A DNA stretch of 64,000 bases. Origin: Homalodisca vitripennis. Lineage: Eukaryota > Arthropoda > Insecta > Hemiptera > Cicadellidae. Below are positions 23,668-36,795 of this stretch, in pieces (the stretch's first letter is position 1; every line of letters starts with the position of its first letter). The stretch spans positions 22,553,001 through 22,617,000 of the forward strand of contig NC_060211.1 in assembly GCF_021130785.1 (NCBI RefSeq), given 5' to 3'. The notes beneath the pieces were generated by a model. That model was not told the DNA's origin and did no database searches. It saw only the letters and a program-made list of their open reading frames with translations. The translations under genes were made by a program, and so were the position numbers.

Positions 23668-24093
23668 TTAGTGCATTCCAGCCCTATAAGATGGATTTCC
23701 AGGGTCTTCTGCAGCCTCATATTGGTCTTTTAATCTCCTTTTAGCCAGAGCCAGCTTCTTCCTGCACTTTTTATCCATTTCATCAACAGCTTTATTACCT
23801 TTCTTGATCCGCATATTGTCTAAATCTTGAAGGGTATTTACACAATTATCTCCAGGGACAATCCCTAGTTTGTCAAACACTTCACACCTTACAATATTAC
23901 CCTCATTGAAGCATGCTACTGCTTCATGAACTTCAAGTTCCGAAGTAGAGAGCATGACATATGTACGTTTTGGTACCCGAGCCCATATCATATTGTTGAG
24001 AGACTCGCTTGGGTTTTGAGTACCCCCATGTAAGCATCGCCTCAACAGATCAGGGTTAGAGAGGTCCTTGAAAATAGGTTTGATTACCTCCAT
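23668..24093 (-). pseudogene. Mutator-like transposase, C-terminal fragment
   Basis: The 141-codon frame contains PIFKDLSNPDLLRRCLHGGT, then QNPSESLNNMIWARVPKRTY, EVHEAVACFNEGN and a Lys/Arg-rich tail. The CLHG-x-TQN-x-x-ES-x-N-x-x-IW-x-R-x-PK signature and the following A-x-x-x-FN-x-GN are those of invertebrate Mutator-like (MULE) transposase C-termini. The frame stays open upstream past the first Met (to about 24,160). No N-terminal zinc finger or catalytic DDE region was found upstream, so this is a truncated copy or one exon. It sits inside a GC-rich degenerate repeat. Confidence 0.6.
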
Positions 24094-24349
24094 AATAACC
24101 TGAGGGAGATGAAAGTGGCCATTATGAGAGTACCTAAAAAATTGAATACTATATAAAGTTGCAGCGTTGAAGAATGCAACTTAAAAAATGATCTGGATTG
24201 TGGTTGCAATAATTCACAAAATAATTAATACAAAAAATACTACTCTTCAGAATTGCATACATTTGGTCTTAAATTAAAAGTCATGAAATTTATAATAATA
24301 TGCAATCAAAATTAAAAATAGTATTTTTTTATATTTTTCCCCCCCTTAA

Positions 24350-24540
24350 ATGAGCTCTCCAGAGGCTGACAGCATTCATAGATCACGAATCTACAACACA
24401 CAGAACTCCCATATACCAAATGCATCTAGAGGCTTGTAGATGTTAGATACCCAAAACAGAGTTATATTCGGAGTTAGCTTTACTTTTAGAAGATTTCAAG
24501 AACCAATTTTTTCAGTCCTCTTAAGTTCCCATGTACCAGT
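24350..24540. repeat. Degenerate GC-rich repeat, right part
   Basis: It contains TCCAGAGGCTGACAGC and ATCTAGAGGCTTGTAGATG, resembling units of 22,840-23,290 on the other side of the Mutator-like fragment. Confidence 0.45.
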
Positions 24541-26779
24541 CTTACGAACTAAAGCGAAAACCGTCTGAATCTTTTGGCCGGTGCGCCATAAAATATTTGT
24601 TTGCCCAATAAAAGTGAGTCTCAACAAATTAGAGCACGTAACCAAACTTCAGAGACCTTATTTAAGCTAAAAAGTGAAGTGATATGTTCCTTGCCCCATT
24701 TAGCAAGACTAATAAAATGAAGATCTCTCCGATTTACCACAAAGGGAATTAGTTTATTCTACATACGTTTGTGTCCAGAGGAAGGCGTTCCACTGAGTGC
24801 ACTTAAAATATTTAATCTAATCTGAAAATAAGGTGGTCAGTATGAACATTAAGTTGCGCAGTGTTGTATTTATACACATTATAAAATAGTAAATTTTTAA
24901 ATCAAATGAAATTCTAATAACACAAGAGATTTTGTGTTGGTTATTTGAAACCACAGCACAAGGCCCACAGCTTTACTTTGTTCTTTAACACTCAATCATT
25001 GAAACGGCTGTGTATACTCCAGAGAAAAATAGTGGCTAACCAAAACTGGTAACAATCTATAGGTAACTGGTAAATTCTGGTTTTCATGAGGTAACCTTAA
25101 TTTTAAAATGTCTCATCCTTAAACTTTTTTGGATGTCATGTCTCTCTCTTCAAAAGGTTAAATAAAATAAGAACACGCCCGAATTTATTCCCATATAAGC
25201 TACCCTTTTATTTTAATTAAGGAGCGAATAAATGTATGGTATTATTTTTATGGTTTTAACGGTCCACACGCTAAAAATATTTTAAATAATTATGTACGAA
25301 AATGTGAAATGTCAATAATACAGGGCATTACTGATATAATTGTGAATGGATTCACACATTTGTTTATAATTGGGTTCTGTCTGTACACACAGTAATTATT
25401 GAAATATAGTGTGGAAAATTACCTCTACATCTACAACCTCTACATCCCAATGGCAAAAAACAGTTCATTGGGATTTCTGATTTCTGGTTATCACAAAGTG
25501 ACTCTGGTTACTGGTGTTATACGTAACCATTATAACAAAGAGAAAGACAAAGAATAAACACATTATTTAACAAGGTATATTGTGAAGATTATCGCATGTT
25601 TTTTTTTTCAAGTATCTTTTCAACACATTTGAAGAGGTTACTTTTTTAAGCAGATTCTTATATGCAAAACTTTAGGTTTTTAGGTTAACCGGAAAAATAA
25701 TTTTCATTGGGCCTGAAGGCCCACAAAAAAAACAAACAACTACACTTAGGGTGGGGGGTGGTTGTTTTGTGGGGGTTGGTTACATAAATGTTAACCGGTA
25801 AAGGTTTTGTTATTGCATTTTTGTGACTGGAATTACTAATAAATTGAACGCAAGGTGTATGGATCTCACGTATGAGATTTCAAAATGTAGTAATTTATTA
25901 ACTCACTTTCTCGTCTGTTTGTTTAATAGACAACTGTTATCAACTTAACTAACTTTGCGAAGACCCAGAACTTCAGTTCAAAATATAGCTCAGAACTAGA
26001 TAACACAAAAATAGTATTATATTTATTGCTTTGAAAAGCAAATATTCATACATACTTACACAAGTGTTTACATATTATAAGGATAGTGCCATAAAAGAGA
26101 TAAAAATACTTTCTAATATCTGAAATAATAGATTTTTTCCAGTGAATAATGTAGTTTTTATTTATTTCCAACGTTTTAAAAACGCAGGTCAACTAGTTTT
26201 GCACCTGCTTTTGTATAAACTATGAACTAGAAAATATTTTTATTAACTGTGAAATTCAGGATTATTCCTTAAAATATATTAAAATAATATTTAAAATGAT
26301 CTACTATAATATTTAATTGGCAGAACATTTAGCACCGGCCCTAATTGGTCTATTAAATGTACCGACGAAAGCAGATCTATTTATTTGCAACGTCCTTTTG
26401 TTGAAACATTTCAAATTACATATAAATTTTAATAAAACTTAAGTTTTAAAACTAAAGTTTGGTTCTTCACTGACCCGAAGTTTGCATGGTGATAAAGACT
26501 CTGCTCGGGGGTTCACAAATAAAGTTAAACTATAAACTATAAATTTCAATGCTCTTTACTAAACTAATAACTATTACATAGCAAAATTTATGTTATGACA
26601 TAAATAAATACTTATTCTACCTTAATACATATATTTTATCTAGGTTAATTTTGTACGCCTATTTTATCTAAATAAACGAACAGGAATGTTATAAAATTTA
26701 AAGGTAGGTAATATACTGAATGTAAACCATCAAGAATCTCTTTCCTTACGCAATTCCTAAACGGCAATGATAAGAGTTG
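24541..26779. other. AT-rich intergenic DNA
   Basis: There is no supported gene. A short G-rich tract (GGTGGGGGGTGGTTG) is near 25,750. Nothing else can be assigned. Confidence 0.5.
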
Positions 26780-27760
26780 ACTGATGCCAAACACTTTATT
26801 CACCTTCCTGTGAAAAAGCAAAGAATAAAACTGAATTATTTCACAATTAAAAAATATGCAAACATCTAGATAGTAAACACTACAGTGTTTAGAGAGGAAC
26901 TTAATTCAACAGTGAGCGTGATGTTCATCTAACAATCGGCCAGTGACTGTCAGAGTACAATATGCAGCTCAGTTATTGGAACTCGGATGGCCAAACTCGA
27001 TTTGTCTCTCAGTTTTTTTTTTACTCTTCATTTAACATCAAGGTACAGTAAATTGCTGTACATAAAACTTTCTAAGTACAAATGATTCAATTCAAAGAAA
27101 CATTTTGGTATTTTAAAATGTAAATCATGTAAAAAAACTATTAAAATAAGCGAACACAAAAAGTATTTGCTTATGTACGTATTTTATAAAGTTATAAACG
27201 TTTATAGGTAAATATCATACTCGTTATTTTCATATATAAATATTTAAATACCTCAATTAAAAGGATAATTTTAACTCGATAATCAGCAAAAAATATGCAC
27301 TATTTTTCCAAACAGTGAAAAAAATCTGTAATACCTGGTTTTAATCTTTCAATAATTATTTTGGAGGTTTTTTTTAAATTTTACTGTTAAAAAGTAAGTC
27401 TTTTATTTTATTTTAAATTTGCAGCCAAAAATTAATAGTAATCTATGGTACCTTTGCACACTTATTTATTAGTTACAGAGTAAACTTTGTAAAAATATTT
27501 ATTGACAAGTCACAAAATATTCAGCATATTTGGATATTAATTAATTTTTTCTTTTCATTGCATACTAGACACTGCTCTCAAAAAAACCCGTTCTTGAAAT
27601 ATAAGCTGACTGCAATGAAATAGAAAAAAATTAAAATACATTTTTAATAAAAGATTTTACTCATGTTTAACACACTAGTCTCCCGCTATGACGGGGGATC
27701 TACATTTATTGATAACTCATAAGGCAGCGTTTTGCTTGGAAGCAAATTAATACAGGTCTA
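26780..27760 (+). repeat. Interspersed repeat E, copy 2
   Basis: This is the second copy of the family at 11,445-12,920, without the two internal duplications. Shared blocks are TGATGCCAAACA, AGAGGAACTT, CCAGTGACTGTCAGAGTACA, TCGGATGGCCAAACTCGA, TTTACTCTTCATTTAACATC and, near the end, TAGTCTCCCGCTATGA. No coding content is visible. Confidence 0.7.
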
Positions 27761-30317
27761 AAGTTCACACAGATTTTAACTACTATTTTATTATTATTAT
27801 GTTTCGGTTGCCCGGGGTAAGTAGTAACCCTGTTTGCTTGCATAACTTAGTTTATATACACAGTAATCTACATAGTGCATTATTTATACACAATTTTACA
27901 AACATTTCTAATATTACAAGAGATGATCAATATAATTAAAGTTAAATAAAACAGTTTACGAGATACCAGACGTTGAAGAAAGTAATGATGGCGGCTATTA
28001 ACAAATATTCTGTACAATGTTTTAAAATGACTAGACGGACTATTAAATTAGTTCATATTTACATTATTGGCAACTATTATTTATCCTTATTCACCGATTC
28101 TATAAATCAATGATGGACATTCAATATCGGTTATCCAAGAAGATTTTTGAAATTTTTTACAGGAGTGACAGGATATTCACGTTGGGTAAATATGAGGATA
28201 GGGACCGCCTCTTGTCAAGATCCCATGAGGAGGAAAAACGGGCTATGTCTCACTCATGCCACTTTGCAAGAAAGGGAGGCTATATCGGTTCCAAAATCTT
28301 CATCAAACAAGAGTCGGAGGCAACGCTCCCTTATGTTCAGGCTAGAAATAGTCTGTAATACTTTACTTTTGCAGAAATATTTAGAAATGTGCCGTTAGTG
28401 TTGTACTGCCTAGAAAATATAAGTAACAAATGATGTTTGGTGTAAACAGAAAAATAAAATAAACATCCAAAGAGCACCATCCTGTGGATTCTTGATACAT
28501 AAATTAATGTTTAACATAGAAAATATGTGTATTTTAATAATAATTAGTGTACTAATAATTAATTAAATTTTAGAGAATAGTGTGTGAGATTTTCTTTTTA
28601 CATAATTGCAGTTTGAGCTCTATTTCACCCTGTTCTTAAAACACCATTGTACACCCAATATACTTTCGGTCCATGCAACAGCCATATGAAGTTAAAATCG
28701 TCTCAGAACAAATGGTAATTTAATACGAATATAACAGGCTTGTATGTAAAGACATAACACATAAAACACTATAGTTAGTTGTTTTCTTATATGTTAAACA
28801 ACATATTTTTATTGTCGTCTCAAAACCTATTACAATTACTCTTTCATATACATTGAAATATATTGTTTACGCATTTATTTCGGTATGTTCATAGGTACTA
28901 AAATTATTAAAAATACTAGTTATACATATATTATTAAACAAACACTAGTTATAATTGTTGGCTGAGTATTAACAAAGACTTTCGATCGTGGAGCTTAAAA
29001 AAATCAGTCTGTTTGTTTATCTTTCTATCTGTAATGTCATTAAAATAATCCATTGGAACTATTTTAGTAATTAGTGCACAAGGTCAATTACCATATAAAA
29101 TAGTTAAGTGGTTTTATATGGGTAATTTAAACTATTAATATCTGGTTATGCTCACCACTGAGCAGATGATATTACTAATTGTATTAACTGTTGTACGCGT
29201 TGTTAAATACTACATTATAATACTTGTTCTATAATACAAACAAAATGGCGGTAAATAAAAAGATTAAGAACATAGTGAAAAATTTCGTTTTGTGTAGGTC
29301 TGTCTTATGGTGCAGGAAGTAATCCTGTACCATAAGTCGAAAACGAACGGAATTATAGACTATAAATTGTTCATGGAGCTTCACTTCTGTATGAGAAACC
29401 CTGAGTTATATAATGATGCATTTCACTCTATAAGATTTAGCTGAGCGTTAGCGTATATTCTTACTTCTGTCTAATGGATAACTATAATGGCAACGGTACA
29501 ATAGCAGAAAAAATCAATTTGTAAACAAACCTAATATAAATATAAGAGATTGAATGTGACATATTAAAAATTTGCAACCTAACTATCCCAACACATGCAA
29601 CATCATTTTATAGTAAATTGGCGTGTACAATTTTATTATTTAAACACTGATATGACACCCAATTTGATGAATAAAACCTGAATGTATCACCTAGTTATGG
29701 TAATATTTCTAGAGATCATATTATAGTCTAAATGTTGCATGAAACTTAATTTATGGAAGAATGAGTTTCATGATGATCTAAACTTTTTTAGGACTGGGTT
29801 TTTATCTATCTTTCCACAGGAAATTTGAAGAATGTAATGAGAAAGATTTGAAATTTTGCATGCAACTCAGCGAAACATGTTACGACTCGTGGTGTAGCAT
29901 ACTTCTACCTGGTATATAGATATGGCTTAGTTTTGGAATCAGTTAATCCAATCTGAAAAACTGTGTTCAGTAGAGAACGGTTACATTTCTTATACGTTCT
30001 AAAAATTATTCTTCGTACATAAGCAGTCTCGTTTCAAATGATGATATTCGCGTACGTACGTGTTCCTCTGAAAAAGATACAGTATTTACTAGCTTTTTCA
30101 CAAAATAATTGCACTAAAAGAGAAAATTAAAAAAAATAACCAACGACTACTACGAGCGAATCTAAATACATATTATACGTTAGACTATAAATCAAATAGC
30201 GTGTAATTGTTATTTTGTCTCATAAAGAACCATTGTATAAATACTAGGCAATGATTCTAAGGCAGTAGATCTTATCCAATTATACAATACACGCTGAAGT
30301 AGCACGTACGAGAATCG
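27761..30317. other. AT-rich intergenic DNA
   Basis: A locally GC-richer patch at 28,150-28,360 opens two overlapping plus-strand frames of 82 and 83 codons. Neither has a domain I recognise, and frames in two registers over the same bases argue against a real gene. Confidence 0.5.
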
Positions 30318-30586
30318 TATGACGTCATGCGTTGCTTCGAGTTGTAATGTCACACCTGACAACGTGTCAGAGACTATGCTCCGACTGTGGAAAATTCATT
30401 AAACTTTCCTTTTATACATACGTTTGTGTTGACAAATGTAGAGAAGACAAACGCGGTGAAACACTTTCAGGAACATGAAAGTACAACAGTTTCTGTTGGC
30501 TTGATGCAATATTCATGACACCCTTGTGTAAAAGTAAGATCATTTATAACTTTAGCCTACACTGTTCAGGCTGGCAACTTTGTTTT
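30318..30586 (+). repeat. Interspersed repeat C, copy 2
   Basis: It is the inverted partner of 18,866-19,125, about 11.2 kb away. Landmarks are CATACGTTTGTGTTGACAAATG, CGCGGTGAAACACTTTCAGG and TAAGATCATTTATAAC. Confidence 0.75.
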
Positions 30587-31963
30587 AACTAAAATATTTA
30601 GTTATATTATTAAGTCCACAATTCAGGTGTTATCGTTATAACTAGTATATTAAAATAACAATCAAACTTGTGGTTTTAAATATTTATTTAACTATACATT
30701 ACTTGTGTTTTAGCATTACGCCATCTTCAAGGTTTTCCATACTATCTTTTAAAAACATATATTGAATTTACTATGCTGAAAATTTTCAAGTGTATAATAA
30801 ATTTTAATTTTAGTAGTAGATTTAAACTTTGATTAGTTTTTTTTTTTAATATTTTCTATTTAAGAATTGGGGTTGTCTTAAGATTTAGGGATTTTGTGTG
30901 TAATTGAAATAAATGTGTAATTCTTCTTTTGTATAAAATATTTCTTTTTTCCTAATTTCTTGATTTTCCGAGTTTTATTCAGTATTTAGTTAGCTATGGT
31001 TCGCAATTTTCACTTACATTATTAGATATTGTACAAAGCATGTTACAATAAGTATTTTACTAAAATATTAAGATTTAGTGTAATAATTATGGTATTTTTT
31101 AATTGTTCATTTACATCTTCTAATTAGTCTTGTTATTCCAGGGCTGGGTGTTGGAAATGAGGATAATTACGAGTAAATAAAATAAAGTATAAACATATAT
31201 CATTAAATGTTTTATAATTCAGTTTGTAAATAAAATTAATTTTTAATGTGCTGATGTGTTGACGTTCTATATATTACCGTACGAAAAGATGTGTCCATTG
31301 TACTGTTTTTTATCTTGTTTTCATTCTTATTAAAATTTAACTATACAAAATTGCCGAAAACTGTAGTAGTTTTATAATCACTAAGCTCAAAAATTTTCCT
31401 CATGGTATTTTGTTTGCATAACTATTTTATTAATATAATAGTTAAATTGATGATACATATAGTTGAGTAGTAGAGACTCCTTCAATTTAGGGGATTTTTC
31501 GAAACCTTGAAAACCATTGGGACGTAGCCCGGAAGGATTTTGAAATTTAAATAGGTCTATACGTTAACCAGGGACCCTAAGAAATCATGTAAAATTTCAG
31601 TTCAATCGATCAATTTATTTCTACGTGATATAGTAACAAACACATATAAAGACACCGTTTTGTTTTTAATACAATAGTTAATATTTGAACCCAACAATTT
31701 AATCTACTTTGTCATTAAAAATACTATAATTTTACGTTCTTAAAATAGGGGAATCAATATTATAAATAGAAAATTTAGATTAAGAATTAACGTTTGTAAT
31801 TCAGCCTGTATGGTAATAAACTGTTTTTCAAGCATGATATAAATTTTTATGTAATTACATTCATGACATTTTGATGAAATGTATTACACTTTGGCTTTTT
31901 ATATCACCGTAGGTTTACAATACAAGAAAATATTGAAAATCTCGAACAAAATCACTCATTAGG
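30587..31963. other. AT-rich intergenic DNA
   Basis: I can support no gene or repeat here. Confidence 0.5.
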
Positions 31964-32280
31964 ATAATGTGAGGGTCACGTGGGTGAGTGTGACATCTCA
32001 CCTAAAGGCATTGATGTTACGTTTGCTTTGATGTAACAAGCCCGCATCATATAATTGCCTCTGCGTGTTTATGACGCCTGGAGTTATAAGAATCATGTTA
32101 ACATTTACAAACATATAAATAAATAAACTTGATATTTCGATTTTCAAGCAGAGCGGTTTGTTTCATTGTTCTCGCCTTAGACACAATAAATTGAAAATCA
32201 TTAAACCAATAATTAAATGTTGAAATTAAAAGTAGATTCTGTAAGTTTTTAACAAAGTGAGATCTATCATACAATAATGT
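31964..32280 (+). repeat. Interspersed repeat D, copy 2
   Basis: It is a direct copy of 14,283-14,610 and has the ~20-bp GTTTGCTTTGATGTAACAAG-type insertion after GGCATTGATGTTAC that copy 1 lacks. Confidence 0.7.
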
Positions 32281-35200
32281 AATTAGATGAGTGATGTAAG
32301 GGAGATTACCACCTGACAAACCACTTATCTCTTCAGTGCTACAAACTCAAGTTATGAAACGTGACTTCAAAGTTTTTCGTTTACTTTCTCATCTACAGTT
32401 CCCAGATTAAAGTTGTTACAAACTTTGATAGAAGTCCTTTATTAGAGCAGGGTATAAAACATATGTCCAAGTTATATTCTATAACGTGCTATATTTGTGG
32501 TCGAAAGTAGTTTGTATGCCCTACAAATTAAATGTTAAATATATTGATTATATTAACCCAATTACGGAAAAAACATGCTTTTATAAAATTAGCACATTTT
32601 ATAGCTGTTTCTGAGGTTATGAATAAAATGTTAAAGTACTGAAAGTTAAATAGTACAGTAAAAGTAGGAAAATCAATTTTTTTACCTGTTTTAGGCTCTG
32701 TCTTGAACCTCACCCTTTTTAGTTTCCTTCTCTAATAACCAAAGCATGTGATTAAATTTTATTATAACTGTAAATATTTATATGGAATAATAAATGCACA
32801 ATCCCAATAATTATTATTGTGAATGAAGTGAAGTTCGTTAAGTTTCTTCGTATCTTAAGATAAGTATAAGTTTCTGTTCACACAGCCATTATGTTATCAG
32901 CACTCAGAACTCATTGACTGACATTTGTTGACTGACAGAATAACACTGAAAAATAGCGCCAACAATAATTAGTGATAATTAATTATATTAGTATATGAAA
33001 AATTTACTAATTAAATTAAATGTAAAAGCAAATTCAGACTAATTAAAACAGCGCTAAAGTTTGTGTTAATGTTAAAAATAAACAAAAGCTTATACAGGTG
33101 GCCTTTCATCTGAGATTAAACTAGGGTGACCAGAGCACTCAACAAAGTCCCTGAAATAAGCCAAATGCCGCTTGACCTCCCTCTTAAAAAAGTACTTGTT
33201 TTTATTTTCACAGAGTCTGGGAGAGTATTGCAGAGTGTAAGGCAGATGTATAATACTGTAAATTCTTTCAAAAAACTTGCTCTGTGGCAGGAATGGTAAT
33301 TATATTGGAGTGACGTAGATTTTTGCGATATTGGGATTATGTTATTTGAAAAGGTGGAGGTTTTTATGAAGACTTATCCCGCAGTTTAAGATATAAATCG
33401 ATGGGAATTTTAGAACTTTGGCCTCCCTAAAACGTGACCTTCATCAAGTTCTACGATGTTTCCCAAACACAGATCCCAAAGCCCTTTTCTGGAGTTTTAA
33501 AACGAATTTTGTGCTTACACTTCAGAATACATCTTAAAAAATGTGCCTATGTAAAATAACAGGTGTTTGTGGAGACTCTACGTTCTACTTTAATTGCATT
33601 GTTGCTTTTCTCTACTTAATGGATGCAACGTAGTCCAGCTTAGAGTGCTGAGCAAAATTACTAATTCGTCCTCCACAAAATTGCTTTCATCAGTTTTCTC
33701 CAATACTGAAAACAAAATAATCAGCTAAATACACCTTCACATAGAATTTGAATTTCTACTAAATGCATTCTTATTTGAAGTTCCTAATACATAAAAGAAA
33801 CTTTAACATACAATTTCAACCTTATGTATTCTGACAGGGTTATTTATGTCAGCACGAGAAGAGTTACTGACAGAAATACCTTACACATTTAAGTATGGGG
33901 ATTTTCTAGTGTCATCAACTTTAATAAAGTATTCAAAAGAGAGCGTTGAGGGTCGTCTGGGGAATGGGATCAGATGAGAGCTGTAGAGATCGTTTCCGAT
34001 CTAGTGGGATCCTTACCTTGGCCTCCCTTCTCATTTTTCATTCGACAATGTTTGTTTATCACAATAAAAATCTTTTTTCCAAATTTAAATCATGATCATA
34101 ACACACCGCACAGAAATTACCTAATTTCATACCGTTTCAGAATCAACCTTTTTAAAAACTAATTTTTTTTATTATGGTCCTAAACTGTACAATTTACTTG
34201 CAAATATAATAAAATTCAAACAAATTTAAACAATTTAAAAAATGAATTAAAGATTTTTACGTGATCAGGAAGACTTTCTACAGTCTCCACGAGGCTCTCG
34301 TGATACCCATGCCTTGGTTAGGCCGATTACTTTGTAGTAGGAATAACTTTAAAATGTTACACAAATGTATTGTTTTTTGCCTTAAATTATATGCTGTTCT
34401 GTTGGTTTATTTATAATTACTTTTGTTACTGATGTTTTGACTTGCACAGAAAACGTTTGAGTTTTATTGTGTGAATAAATATTCTTTTTCTTATGAGGGT
34501 TCTAAACCAGAATGTTATTGAAATAGGTCCCGGTCCTATTCTTGAAGTGAACGAAAATGTAAGAAATGTTACATTTTATAAATAACATATTAGTAAGAAC
34601 GATCAAACCTGTTTAGAGGCCAATTCAAGAAAATAGCTGAACATATTCCTGGCCGATGATGCCTCCACAGGAAGCCTTTCATCAATCTACACTTTTTAAA
34701 CAACGACCGCCTCCCAGACCCCGCCTGCTACATGTTACCATTGTGATCTTAAAGACATACCATAAATAAAGGAATTTTCTTTAAGGTAATATGTTTACGA
34801 TGGGAAAAGTTTCACATTTTACCGTTGAAGTTGGCCGTTGTCTTATCACCTCAAATTTAAAGTATTCTATTAATCATATAATTATAATATAAAATTCTAC
34901 GTACGTTAAATTAAAGTCTACCTCTTGTTGGCCAGCCCTTACATATTGATCAAGTGACTTTTACTCGGAAATTTAGAGTAATCTTTCTTTTTTCTGGCTC
35001 TAAGGGCCAGTGATAAGTTGATATTCCTACAGATATCCCGCTCATATGCCGTTGTGTTAGATGGAGGTATTGCTAGAATGTGCATTAATTTTTAAGGTTG
35101 TGTTTGTGTTGACTTTATCTACTTTTATAAAACTCTCAATTAAACTATAAGAGGAAATAGCCATTTGGATATCCACAGTTGACTAGGTTAGGTAGAAACT

Positions 35201-35609
35201 ATGAAAATGTGTGTTGTAATTATGCATAAATAACTTATCTAAAACATCTTAAGCAATGCCGTTAATATTATTCTCAAATATTTGGTAACTTAAAGATCTT
35301 AAATGGTGAACGTTCAAAGTTTCGAAATGAGGTAATACTATATAAATTATTGATGAGAGCAAAAGCGAAAGGTATAAAGGATTCCCGGCATATTTAAAAT
35401 AATGCTTGTTGATGCAAAATCTTTTATGCAGTTCAATGTTTAAGACTAGACGGTCTAGGTTTTGAGAAGTATTAATTAAAATTGAGGAAAATGGATGAAT
35501 ACTATAAATACTGTAATTTCCAACTAAGTCTAAATCAATACTTGATTATCCAACTTTTTTCTTTTTACTTTGAAGGAATGTTGGTAAATATTTGACGGTA
35601 TAAGACGCA
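32281..35609. other. AT-rich intergenic DNA
   Basis: Short frames (61-73 codons) lack recognisable content. No RNA gene, repeat pair or regulatory element can be supported. Confidence 0.5.
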
Positions 35610-35860
35610 TTAGACTTTAAGCGAATAGAACAATCTGCTACTTATTGGGGTACTGATAGATGAAAATAAAATACTAAGTTTAATATCCAATATATGTGAG
35701 TAACTAAAAGTATCCTCATAAGTCAGAGAAGTGGGCTGAACAACGAGGAATCACAGTTCCCATGTTTGTGTTGTCAAGTGGTTGAGTGTATTATTACAGC
35801 GACCGTCTGAAGCTTTTGTTGTAAACTGTAAAAATAACATGTAGATATTAATGGTCTGTG
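35610..35860 (+). repeat. Interspersed repeat B, copy 3
   Basis: It aligns with 16,555-16,790 at its 5' part (CAATCTGCTA, CCAATATATGT, ATCCTCATAAGTCA) and with 20,640-20,765 at its 3' part (CCCATGTTTGTGTTGTCAAG, GAGTGTATTATTACA), so it bridges the other two copies. Confidence 0.65.
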
Positions 35861-36727
35861 AGAGGCTTAGGCGTAACATATAAAAAGCAATGTCGTATTT
35901 GCATACTAGAAAGGCTATTTGAAAATCATGCTTTATAGCAAATAATATATAGCTTTTAGTAGTATTTACAGTAGACCAAAATCACACTTAACTACGATGT
36001 GACTCATGCCTAAGAATTGTCCCAAATGTAATTTTGGGTTTTAAAAAGTTGTATTTAAAATTATTTAATACAATTATGAATAAACTCTAACAATGATAGT
36101 GACGTTGTAAACCAATATATATAAATCATATACCGAAGCCGTTATGGCATGGTGGTGCGCTATAGTCCAGATAAATGTTGTTGACCACTGTGACCAACAT
36201 AAAAAACTGCTACATGTACGTACTGTGCTATATTGCCAACGAAATCGACGAAAAGTTATGTTCTGAAAATTATTTATCTAGTAATATGCACACTTATAAT
36301 ATTACATACTTTGGTGTTTATTTTAAAATAGTTTGTTTTTAACAAAGATTTTGCCATTCCTGCTATTCAAATTAGGCCTTACGTATTCTAGGAGAATTGG
36401 AACGTAACTTCATTGAATAGTTCTGTTTCCATTTCTTTACACAAAAAAATAAGTGACAGGAGAGTGCCAATTCATTTTATCTTTCACAAGGTATTAATTC
36501 CTTTCACTCCACTTTCCACTCAGCTATTCAACAATTCACAGAATTAGTTTAATTTAACCGGATATTCAGCCATTAATATTAGTAATTTTTACATTTAATT
36601 TACCATTTTAATTGTACATGTTAGGGTTATTACTTTGTATTTTTTAAATGTAATCGATTAATAATTATTAGTAAGATAGCATACAAAAACTTGCATTCAA
36701 TGGAATATGTCTAACCTTAAGTTACAC

Positions 36728-36795
36728 AGCAGCAGAGTTTAATAATTGACCCTTTCGTAATGAGCCCTACACACTAACCACCGACCTAGCTTACC
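36728..36795 (-). repeat. tRNA-Met-like remnant in the left TIR
   Basis: On the minus strand, CTAGGTCGGTGGTTAGTGCG resembles a tRNA D-arm/A box. It is followed by GGGCTCAT (a CAT anticodon position) and GGGTCAATTATTAAACCC, where the T-arm/B box should be. The order and length (~65 nt) fit a tRNA body. No acceptor stem is evident, so it looks like a SINE head or tRNA pseudogene, present identically placed in the right TIR. Confidence 0.4.

Noticed and set aside
28110..28398. Two overlapping plus-strand frames of 82-83 codons in a GC-richer patch
   Set aside because: There is no recognisable domain, and two registers are open over the same bases. It may be an old repeat or exon remnant, but nothing supports it.
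36144..36156. Candidate target-site duplications (ATGGCA, GGTGGT) at the Polinton ends
   Set aside because: ATGGCA pairs (36,144 and 56,970) leave termini without inverted similarity, and GGTGGT lies within or next to the inverted repeat. Neither is convincing.
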